From positions 1-18,023 of the forward strand of contig CAJTNJ010000019.1 in the NCBI GenBank assembly GCA_910577565.1: a DNA stretch of 18,023 bases, read 5' to 3'. How positions within the stretch are numbered: position 1 is the first letter of the stretch; the number at the start of each line of letters is the position of its first letter. Made by a program: the position numbers and the translations under genes. The notes under the pieces were generated by a model. That model was not told where the DNA came from. It worked only from the letters and a program-made list of their open reading frames with translations, and did no database searches. Positions 1-6,470 of the stretch are shown piece by piece. The DNA comes from an uncultured Oscillospiraceae bacterium (GTDB lineage Bacteria > Bacillota > Clostridia > Oscillospirales > Ruminococcaceae).

Positions 1-62
1 AAAAATTCTGCCTCTCTTATTGACTTTCTTCCTTATCTTTTATTTGGACACTCCCCAAACTA

Positions 63-92
63 TTGACATATGGTAATTTGAGATGATATAAT
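63..92 (+). promoter_or_regulatory. Strong sigma-A promoter of the str operon
   Basis: The -35 box TTGACA (63-68) and the -10 box TATAAT (87-92) both match consensus exactly, with an 18-bp spacer. A TG dinucleotide one base before the -10 box (84-85) makes it an extended -10 promoter. Transcription should start near 98-100, giving a leader of about 90 nt before rpsL. It fits a constitutively strong promoter for ribosomal protein genes. That this operon has its own promoter agrees with rpoBC not being upstream of it here. Confidence 0.9.
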
Positions 93-115
93 AGAAAATG
101 CGTTTTTATTGTTTA

Positions 116-142
116 ATGTTATCACAAACCATGTGTTAACAT
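116..142 (+). promoter_or_regulatory. Stem-loop in the rpsL leader RNA
   Basis: The arms ATGTTA (116-121) and TAACAT (137-142) pair, then after one T-T mismatch CACA (123-126) pairs with TGTG (132-135), closing a 5-nt loop AACCA. This gives ten base pairs with one internal mismatch. No T-run follows, so it is not an intrinsic terminator. It lies wholly in the expected 5' leader of the str mRNA. Its role is unknown; autoregulation by a ribosomal protein or mRNA stabilisation are possibilities (inference). Confidence 0.5.
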
Positions 143-176
143 ATAAATTTGCGTTTACCTAAAAATAAAAATTAAG

Positions 177-186
177 TAAGGAGGTG
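177..186 (+). promoter_or_regulatory. Full-length Shine-Dalgarno of rpsL
   Basis: TAAGGAGGTG is complementary over ten bases to the 3' tail of bacterial 16S rRNA. It ends four bases before the ATG at 191. This is an unusually complete site and fixes the rpsL start. Confidence 0.85.
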
Positions 187-190
187 CCAT

Positions 191-610
191 ATGCCAACTT
201 TTAACCAGCTTGTACGCAAAGGGAGACAAGAAAAAACTTCGAAGTCTAATGCGCCTGCTCTTGGAAAACGTTATAACTCTATGAAAAAGATTTCAACTAA
301 CCATAACTCACCCCAAAAGCGAGGAGTATGTACAGCAGTTAGAACAATGACTCCAAAAAAACCAAATTCGGCTCTTAGAAAGGTTGCCAGAGTACGTCTG
401 TCTAACGGAATCGAAGTAACATCTTATATTCCCGGTGAAGGACACAATCTGCAAGAACATAGTGTGGTTTTAATTCGTGGAGGTCGTGTTAAGGACTTGC
501 CAGGTACACGTTATCACATAATTCGTGGAACGTTAGACTCGCAAGGTGTTGCAGAAAGAAAACAAGCTCGTTCCAAATACGGTTCGAAGCGTCCGAAGGC
601 TGGAAAGTAA
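191..610 (+). CDS. rpsL: 30S ribosomal protein S12
   Basis: The protein has 139 residues and is full length. S12 sits at the decoding centre of the small ribosomal subunit and affects accuracy. The conserved TPKKPNSALRK loop is at 54-64 and GGRVKDLPG at 97-105. Both lysines linked to streptomycin response (K56 and K101, matching E. coli K42 and K87) are unmutated, so no streptomycin-resistance change is seen. Asp102 is the residue methylthiolated in many bacteria. Compared with the 124-residue E. coli protein there is an insertion around residues 25-40, normal for Firmicutes. The start is fixed by the ten-base Shine-Dalgarno just upstream. It is first in the operon with rpsG, fusA and tuf. 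Confidence 0.98.
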   Translation: MPTFNQLVRKGRQEKTSKSNAPALGKRYNSMKKISTNHNSPQKRGVCTAVRTMTPKKPNSALRKVARVRLSNGIEVTSYIPGEGHNLQEHSVVLIRGGRVKDLPGTRYHIIRGTLDSQGVAERKQARSKYGSKRPKAGK

Positions 611-801
611 GTTTTAATGAATATGTTTAAATCTAAGCATATTTAAATTAAAGATCCGAGCATGTGGCCAGTTAAGGCATATTATATAGATATATTGTTA
701 GCAAAGCAGTTTATTGTTTTTAGACGATATATTTATAAATTTTCTTAATTGGCATAACGGGAGTTACTTACTTTCGAGTACCGGTGATTTCATAATTTAT
801 G

Positions 802-808
802 AAGGAGG
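802..808 (+). promoter_or_regulatory. Ribosome-binding site that sets the rpsG GTG start
   Basis: AAGGAGG lies 8 bases before the GTG at 817. The upstream in-frame ATG (799) overlaps this site's 5' side and has no Shine-Dalgarno of its own, so it cannot be the natural start. Confidence 0.85.
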
Positions 809-816
809 GAAGAAAA

Positions 817-1287
817 GTGCCAAGAAGAGGGAAAATCGCAAAGCGTGATGTTTTGCCTGATCCGCTTTATAAATCAAAGCTTGTGACACGCTTGATCAAC
901 AACGTTATGCTTGATGGCAAAAAGGGTGTCGCGCAAAAAATTGTTTATGGTGCATTTGACATTGTTAAAGAAAAACTAGACAGAGAACCGCTTGAGGTCT
1001 TTGAGGAAGCTATGGAAAATATAATGCCGCTGCTCGAAGTTAAAGCGCGCCGCGTTGGTGGTGCAACTTATCAGGTCCCGATTGAAGTTCGTCCTGAACG
1101 TCGTCAAACATTAGGTCTTCGTTGGCTTACATTATATTCACGTGATCGTAATGAAAAGACAATGAAAGAGCGCTTAGCATCAGAAATACTAGATGCCGTA
1201 AACAATACTGGAGGCGCTTGCAAAAAGCGTGAAGATACCCATAAAATGGCCGAAGCAAACAAGGCTTTTGCACATTATCGCTGGTAA
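817..1287 (+). CDS. rpsG: 30S ribosomal protein S7
   Basis: From the GTG start this is a 156-residue protein, the usual length of S7. S7 is a primary 16S rRNA-binding protein that organises the head of the 30S subunit. The N-terminus PRRGKIAKRDVLPDPLY and the C-terminus HKMAEANKAFAHYRW are typical, as is the central ARRVGGATYQVPIEV stretch. A longer frame from the ATG at 799 would add six residues (MKEGRK) that are merely the translated ribosome-binding site, so I reject it. It lies 206 bp after rpsL and 151 bp before fusA. In E. coli S7 represses its own operon by binding the rpsL-rpsG spacer. I could not recognise an equivalent structure here. Confidence 0.97.
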   Translation: MPRRGKIAKRDVLPDPLYKSKLVTRLINNVMLDGKKGVAQKIVYGAFDIVKEKLDREPLEVFEEAMENIMPLLEVKARRVGGATYQVPIEVRPERRQTLGLRWLTLYSRDRNEKTMKERLASEILDAVNNTGGACKKREDTHKMAEANKAFAHYRW

Positions 1288-1438
1288 TATTGCAAGTTTG
1301 CGGCCTAATTTTAATATATAGTTATTTATTGTATGTTTATAGGCAATAATATTTATCGAACAACTTTTATGTTTTAAAGTATGTTTGAAGCTAATTTATA
1401 ATAAGGATAATTAAATTATTTATTTTGAGGAGGAAATT

Positions 1439-3562
1439 ATGCCAAGAGACGTATCTCTTAAAATGACTCGTAACATTGGTATAATGGCTCATATCGATGC
1501 AGGAAAAACAACCACAACAGAGCGTATCCTTTATTACACTGGTATAAATCGTAAACTTGGAGAAACTCATGATGGTGCGGCAACGATGGACTGGATGGAG
1601 CAGGAGCAAGAACGTGGAATTACAATAACATCTGCTGCTACCACTTGCTATTGGAGTCATACTGAATTTTTGAATAATCCTGAACTGATGAAAAAACACA
1701 GACACCGCATCAACATAATTGATACACCTGGTCACGTTGACTTTACAGTAGAAGTTGAGCGTTCGCTTAGAGTTTTGGATGGTTCAGTTACGGTGTTTTG
1801 CGCTAAAGGTGGTGTTGAGCCACAGTCCGAGACAGTTTGGCATCAGGCAGATACTTATGGTGTCCCAAGAATGGCTTATGTAAATAAAATGGACATTATG
1901 GGAGCCGATTTTTATAATGTTGTTAAAATGATGGAAGATCGTTTGAATTGTAACGCTATTCCCATCCAGCTGCCAATTGGTTCTGAGGACACATTTTGTG
2001 GCATTGTTGATCTTGTTAAGATGGAAGCCATTATATATGAAGATGATCTTGGGAAGGTAATGGATTCAACCGACATTCCTGATGATCTGAAAGATAAAGC
2101 AGAGCAATATAGAAATAAGCTGCTTGAAGCTGTTGCTGAAGTTGATGAAGATATTATGATGAAATATCTTGAAGGTGAAGAAATAACTGTTGATGAAATC
2201 AAAAAAGCTTTAAGAAAAGGTACAATATCAAACCAAATAGTTCCTGTAACATGTGGAACATCATATAGAAACAAGGGTGTTCAACCGCTGTTGGACGCAG
2301 TTGTTGATTATATGCCGTCTCCGGTTGATGTGCCACCAATTAAAGGTATAAATCCAAAAACAGAAAAAGAAGAAGAACGCATATCTTCAGACGATGAGCC
2401 TTTTTCAGCTCTTGCATTTAAAATTGCTACAGACCCATTTGTTGGTAAGCTTTGTTTCTTCCGTGTTTATTCAGGCACATTAAAGGCTGGAACCAATGTT
2501 TATAACTCGGTTAAAGGCAACAATGAGCGTGTTGGGCGTATTTTGCAGATGCATTCTAATAACAGAACAGATATAGATATTGTTTATGCCGGTGATATTG
2601 CAGCGGTAGTTGGTCTTAAAAATACTGTTACTGGTGACACACTTTGTGATGTGCAACATCCAATAATTTTAGAGTCTATGGAATTCCCAGAACCTGTTAT
2701 AAGTCTTGCAATTGAGCCTAAAACCAAGGCAGGTTCAGAAAAAATGGGAATTGCACTTGGCAAACTTGCTGAGGAAGATCCAACTTTTAGAACCTATACA
2801 AACGAAGAAACAGGTCAAACAATCATAGCCGGAATGGGTGAGCTTCACCTTGAGATTATAGTTGATCGTTTGCTGCGAGAGTTTAAGGTAGAAGCAAATG
2901 TTGGTGCTCCACAGGTTTCTTACAAAGAGACTATTTGCAAAAAAGTTGATGTTGATCACAAATATGCTCGTCAGTCAGGCGGTAAAGGTCAATATGGACA
3001 TGTTAAAATTATTGTTGAACCAAATGAGTCCGGTAAAGGATATGAATTTATTAACAAAATCGTTGGAGGGGCTATTCCAAAAGAATACATTCCAGCAGTT
3101 GATGCCGGTATCAGGGGTGCTATGCAAGCAGGTGTTCTTGCTGGATATCAAGTGGTTGATGTTAAAGTTACGTTGTATGATGGTTCATATCACGATGTTG
3201 ACTCGTCGGAAATGGCATTTAAAATAGCAGGTTCTCAAGCTTTCAAAGAGGCTATGAGGAAAGCAGATCCTATAATTTTGGAGCCTATAATGAAAGTTGT
3301 TGTAGTTGTTCCTGAGGAATATATGGGTGATGTTATAGGAGATCTGAATGCAAGACGTGGTCAAGTTGAAGGAATGGATGCAAGAAATGGTTTGCAGGAA
3401 ATTAGAGCAAGTGTTCCGCTTTCAGAAATGTTTGGATATTCGAACGATCTAAGGTCAAAAACTCAGGGAAGAGGACAATATTCAATGGAGCCAAGCCATT
3501 ACATCGAAGTTCCAAAGTCTATATCAGAGAAGATAATGTCTTCGCGCAATAAGGAAAAATAA
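1439..3562 (+). CDS. fusA: Translation elongation factor G
   Basis: This is a 707-residue GTPase that drives ribosomal translocation and, with RRF, ribosome recycling. The G1 motif AHIDAGKT is at 17-24, the switch region with RGITITSAAT at 59-68, G3 DTPGH at 95-99 and G4 NKMD at 149-152. Domains II-V follow, with well-conserved stretches such as GMGELHLE, QSGGKGQYGHV, EYIPAVDAGI and PLSEMFGYSNDLRS near the C-terminus. An insertion of about ten residues around 73-88, before G3, is not in the B. subtilis protein. Similar insertions occur in some Clostridia as I recall. GAGGAGGA lies 4 bases before the ATG. It is third in the str operon, with no terminator seen between it and tuf. Confidence 0.97.
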   Translation: MPRDVSLKMTRNIGIMAHIDAGKTTTTERILYYTGINRKLGETHDGAATMDWMEQEQERGITITSAATTCYWSHTEFLNNPELMKKHRHRINIIDTPGHVDFTVEVERSLRVLDGSVTVFCAKGGVEPQSETVWHQADTYGVPRMAYVNKMDIMGADFYNVVKMMEDRLNCNAIPIQLPIGSEDTFCGIVDLVKMEAIIYEDDLGKVMDSTDIPDDLKDKAEQYRNKLLEAVAEVDEDIMMKYLEGEEITVDEIKKALRKGTISNQIVPVTCGTSYRNKGVQPLLDAVVDYMPSPVDVPPIKGINPKTEKEEERISSDDEPFSALAFKIATDPFVGKLCFFRVYSGTLKAGTNVYNSVKGNNERVGRILQMHSNNRTDIDIVYAGDIAAVVGLKNTVTGDTLCDVQHPIILESMEFPEPVISLAIEPKTKAGSEKMGIALGKLAEEDPTFRTYTNEETGQTIIAGMGELHLEIIVDRLLREFKVEANVGAPQVSYKETICKKVDVDHKYARQSGGKGQYGHVKIIVEPNESGKGYEFINKIVGGAIPKEYIPAVDAGIRGAMQAGVLAGYQVVDVKVTLYDGSYHDVDSSEMAFKIAGSQAFKEAMRKADPIILEPIMKVVVVVPEEYMGDVIGDLNARRGQVEGMDARNGLQEIRASVPLSEMFGYSNDLRSKTQGRGQYSMEPSHYIEVPKSISEKIMSSRNKEK

Positions 3563-3614
3563 TACTTTTATATTTGCACTTGTGTTGATTAAATTAAAAA
3601 TTAGTTAAAAAAGC

Positions 3615-3642
3615 TTGCATAATTTTTATTATATGTTAGAAT
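3615..3642 (+). promoter_or_regulatory. Probable internal promoter for tuf
   Basis: TTGCAT (3615-3620), a 16-bp spacer and TAGAAT (3637-3642), with TG one base before the -10 box (3634-3635). The -35 box is weak but the extended -10 compensates. It lies in the 122-bp fusA-tuf gap, about 42 bp before the tuf ATG. It would allow EF-Tu to be made in excess over the other operon products. Confidence 0.55.
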
Positions 3643-3684
3643 AAAATTTAACAGAATTTTTATTATACTTGAGGAGGAAAAACC

Positions 3685-4884
3685 ATGGCAAAAGCAAAAT
3701 TTGAAAGAAATAAGCCGCATATTAACATTGGTACAATCGGTCACGTTGACCACGGCAAAACAACTCTTACGGCTGCAATCACAAAGACACTTGGCATGAA
3801 AGGTCAAGCTGACTATGTTGATTATGCAAACATCGATAAAGCTCCGGAAGAGCGTGAGCGTGGAATTACAATCAACACTGCACACGTTGAGTATGAAACA
3901 GATAAACGCCATTATGCACACGTTGACTGTCCGGGACATGCTGACTATGTTAAAAACATGATCACAGGTGCTGCACAGATGGATGGTGCTATATTAGTTG
4001 TTTCAGCTGCTGATGGCCCAATGCCTCAGACTCGTGAGCACATATTGCTTGCACGTCAGGTTGGCGTTCCATATATCGTAGTATTCATGAACAAAGTTGA
4101 CCAAGTTGACGACGAAGAGTTTTTGGACTTAGTTGAAATGGAAATCCGCGACTTGCTTTCAGAGTATGATTTCCCGGGAGACGATATTCCTATCATCAAA
4201 GGATCGGCTCTTAAAGCACTTGAAGCTCCTGATGACATCAATGATCCTGCATATGCTCCAATTATTGAGCTAATGGACGCTATTGACAGCTACATTCCAA
4301 CACCTGAAAGAAAGTCAGATCTTCCTTTCTTGATGCCTGTTGAAGATGTTATGACAATTTCAGGACGTGGTACAGTTGCTACAGGCCGTGTTGAAAGAGG
4401 AAAACTAAATGTTTCTGACGAAGTTGAAATAATTGGTCTTTCAGATGAGCGTGCTAAAACTGTTATTACAGGAATTGAGATGTTCCGTAAAACATTGGAT
4501 TATGCAGAGGCCGGAGATAATATAGGTGCACTTCTTCGTGGTACTTCGCGTGAAGAGATTCAACGTGGTCAGGTTTTATGCAAACCAGGTTCTGTAAATC
4601 CGCATACAAAATTTCATGCTTCAGTTTACGTACTAAAGAAAGACGAAGGTGGCCGTCATACTCCTTTCTTTAACAACTACCGTCCACAGTTCTATTTCAG
4701 AACAACAGACGTTACGGGAATTGTAACGCTTCCTGAAGGCACAGAAATGTGTATGCCTGGTGATAACGTAGAGATGGATGTTGAACTAATTACTCCAATC
4801 GCTATTGAAAACGGTCTTCGTTTTGCTATCCGTGAAGGTGGCCGTACAGTAGGTTCTGGTGTTGTTACCGAAATCAAGAACTAA
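3685..4884 (+). CDS. tuf: Translation elongation factor Tu
   Basis: This 399-residue protein carries aminoacyl-tRNA to the ribosomal A site in a GTP-dependent way. The GTP-binding motifs are intact: G1 GHVDHGKT at 19-26, G3 DCPGH at 81-85 (His85 is the catalytic histidine) and G4 NKVD at 136-139. Domains II and III follow, with ISGRGTVATGRVERG, RGTSREEIQRGQVL and a standard C-terminus ending GGRTVGSGVVTEIKN. GAGGAGGA lies 6 bases before the ATG. It is the last gene of the str operon and is followed by an intrinsic terminator. Length and motifs are normal. No second tuf copy is in the window. Confidence 0.98.
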   Translation: MAKAKFERNKPHINIGTIGHVDHGKTTLTAAITKTLGMKGQADYVDYANIDKAPEERERGITINTAHVEYETDKRHYAHVDCPGHADYVKNMITGAAQMDGAILVVSAADGPMPQTREHILLARQVGVPYIVVFMNKVDQVDDEEFLDLVEMEIRDLLSEYDFPGDDIPIIKGSALKALEAPDDINDPAYAPIIELMDAIDSYIPTPERKSDLPFLMPVEDVMTISGRGTVATGRVERGKLNVSDEVEIIGLSDERAKTVITGIEMFRKTLDYAEAGDNIGALLRGTSREEIQRGQVLCKPGSVNPHTKFHASVYVLKKDEGGRHTPFFNNYRPQFYFRTTDVTGIVTLPEGTEMCMPGDNVEMDVELITPIAIENGLRFAIREGGRTVGSGVVTEIKN

Positions 4885-4911
4885 TTATCTAATTTAATAT
4901 GATATTTTAAA

Positions 4912-4942
4912 GGCTGATAACTTATGTTGTCAGCTCTTTTTT
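4912..4942 (+). terminator. Intrinsic terminator after tuf
   Basis: A 9-bp stem GCTGATAAC (4913-4921) pairs with GTTGTCAGC (4926-4934) around the loop TTAT, with one G-T wobble. It is followed by a T-rich tail (TCTTTTTT). It ends the str operon 28 bp after the tuf stop codon. Confidence 0.85.
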
Positions 4943-5086
4943 ATTATGTGCTTTTAGGCAATGACTATATCATGACATTTTATAGTTTATTGTTCTTTTG
5001 GGTGTGGTTAAATTAATATAGCTATTTTGAGATTCTTTGTGTAAAAATAAATTTACGGCTTGAGATATGACTAGCTGCGTAAAATA

Positions 5087-5124
5087 TTGACTTTTAAATA
5101 TATTAGAAATATAACGTGTACGTT
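5087..5124 (+). promoter_or_regulatory. Promoter-like site with overlapping palindrome
   Basis: TTGACT (5087-5092), 17 bp, TATAAC (5110-5115): five of six consensus bases in each box. The palindrome AACGT-GT-ACGTT (5113-5124) overlaps the -10 box and the expected start of transcription, a usual operator position. No convincing gene follows. The first ATG frame of any length is 34 codons at 5228-5332, which lacks a Shine-Dalgarno. It may belong to a lost gene or a small RNA. Confidence 0.4.
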
Positions 5125-5147
5125 GTTTTTTAGAAGATTATATGCAA

Positions 5148-5348
5148 ACCTGTTTTGGGTTAGAGTTCGTGTAAAATTAAGAGTGTTGTTTATAGGCATT
5201 TTATATTTATAATATTTACAAATTTTTATGGCAAAGAGTTTTGAAATTGTAGATCATACAATGATATATGACAAAAAAATAAAAAAATATAGCGAATATG
5301 AGCAACCTGTATTAATTGAATTGTTAATATAAAACCCAAAAAACAGGT
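5148..5348. repeat. Block of about 200 bp bounded by inverted repeats
   Basis: ACCTGTTTTGGGTT (5148-5161) is repeated in inverted orientation at 5333-5348, where the T-run is two bases longer. The arms could be the ends of a small non-autonomous element (MITE-like) or pair as a long-range RNA stem. No clear flanking target duplication is seen. A 34-codon ATG frame (5228-5332) ends right at the right arm but has no ribosome-binding site. Confidence 0.45.
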
Positions 5349-5557
5349 ATCCTATTCACCATAAACATATAACAAAACTAAAATCAATTATATTTTCTTA
5401 AGTAAAAAATTTCAAATAAACCTAAAATCGCCACAAAAAACACCAAATTTGGAGCAAATAAAGATAAAACGATGTTTCTAGCAAAAAACAACTTACAAAA
5501 CTACGAAATTCATACAAATCAAAAACGATTAAATTTCTAAAGCAAAAAAGCTCAATT

Positions 5558-5564
5558 AAAATTT
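5558..5564. repeat. Left target-site duplication AAAATTT of the IS1 remnant
   Basis: Seven bases directly before the left element tip, identical to the seven bases directly after the right tip. Confidence 0.65.
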
Positions 5565-6352
5565 GGAAGTGCCCTAAACAAGTTTATATAAAAGAAGAAA
5601 GAAAAATTAGATTTAAGTAAAGGATACAAAAACTTAGCTATGGCAAATTTATTAAAAGCATGAACAAAATATTTTTAAGACAGCTTTGGCAGTATCTATA
5701 GATCTAAAAAAGCACGGATTTCCTTATATAATTCCCTAAATCTGAATTTACACCTTATATGATTGTAAGTCTCACTTTTATTTTTTAATAACTTGTAATT
5801 TATATAATAATAAACTTCTAAATATGCATAATAAGCATCAGAATAATAATGCTCTATCTTTGGTGATTTGTCTAAAAAGCCTTTGTATCATGTATCCTTT
5901 CACGACTCTTGTCATATGCTATATCATACTATTTGTCTTTTTTCTCTACTTACTAGTGTTATCACATATATTTTGTTTTTTCTCTCTACATAACTATATA
6001 TTTCGCGTCCATCTATATTAATTTTTCTCCCTCATTTGCGGCATTTTCTCTTCTATTTCGTTCGCATATTAGGCCAAATATTCTTTCCTATCCCCAATAT
6101 CCTACCTACTGCTTTCCACTGTTTCCTTACATATAAAATTTTTTCTTTATCTCTTTGATATATCTCATTCCTTTTTGTTTTGGCTTATATACTTTTCCAC
6201 AGTATTTACATTTATACCTTTGGCTTTCTGCCTTTGTTTTTCGGGATTTTACTTGTTGGTTTTCTTTTTTACATCTTTCAAATTTCATTTCTTTATTTTA
6301 TCAATTTTATTTCCTTTTTACATTTTATATACTACTCCTTTTAAGCACCCCC
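5565..6352 (-). mobile_element. Decayed IS1-family insertion sequence
   Basis: The 788-bp length is close to the ~770 bp usual for IS1. The left end reads inward GGAAGTGCCCTAAACAAG and the right end, on the minus strand, GGGGGTGCTTAAAAGGAG. Over the first 30 positions 21 agree, including a shared TATATAAAA. The pattern GG-three bases-TGC matches the IS1-type tip. AAAATTT abuts both ends (5558-5564 and 6353-6359), a 7-bp target duplication. The inside carries a broken transposase gene on the minus strand. It sits 118 bp past the rpoC stop codon. Confidence 0.8.
5590..6288 (-). pseudogene. Broken IS1-family transposase gene
   Basis: Read on the minus strand from an ATG at 6288. The first 53 codons are open and encode an InsA-like zinc ribbon: RKTKAESQRYKCKYCGKVY at about residues 16-34, with one cysteine pair kept (C27, C30) and one partly lost (only C6). 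After a stop, the frame continues with scattered stop codons. It includes GNSGK..VG (the IS1 helix-turn-helix region), REIYSYVERKNKIYVITLVS from about 6007, YYSDAYYAY (the IS1 YYTDG-type motif), KSETYN and a C-terminal HAFNKFAIAKFLYP near 5650. Both ends lie inside the inverted repeats listed above. At least five in-frame stops make it non-functional. The end coordinate is approximate. Confidence 0.75.
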
Positions 6353-6359
6353 AAAATTT
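6353..6359. repeat. Right target-site duplication AAAATTT of the IS1 remnant
   Basis: Seven bases directly after the right element tip, identical to 5558-5564. Confidence 0.65.
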
Positions 6360-6470
6360 CAGTGTCTTGTGAAACGAATTTTACAACACCTAAAATATAT
6401 AACACCAATAAGCTTAGACGTTTTTTCATTAACCCTAGTGCGCTATTTTGTATATTATTTCATTTTTATC

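Larger units (their letters stand above)
4943..5564. other. A+T-rich gap between tuf terminator and the IS1 remnant
   Basis: I see no convincing gene here. It holds a promoter-like site with an adjoining palindrome (5087-5124) and a block with inverted-repeat ends (5148-5348), both listed separately. A strongly A-rich stretch (5349-5557) follows, including the perfect palindrome CCAAATTTGG at 5443-5452. No rpoC terminator for the converging transcript was recognised in it. Confidence 0.6.

Noticed and set aside
1391..1735. 114-codon minus-strand frame over the start of fusA, and similar frames over tuf, rpoB and rpoC
   Set aside because: Shadow frames opposite strongly conserved genes, with no ribosome-binding site or recognisable domain.
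5228..5332. 34-codon ATG frame inside the inverted-repeat block
   Set aside because: No Shine-Dalgarno and no similarity recognised; too short to support as a gene, so only mentioned in the repeat entry.
5349..5564. Possible CRISPR or tandem repeat in the A-rich stretch
   Set aside because: The runs of A and short AAAAC-like words are irregular in spacing and sequence; no repeat-spacer structure.
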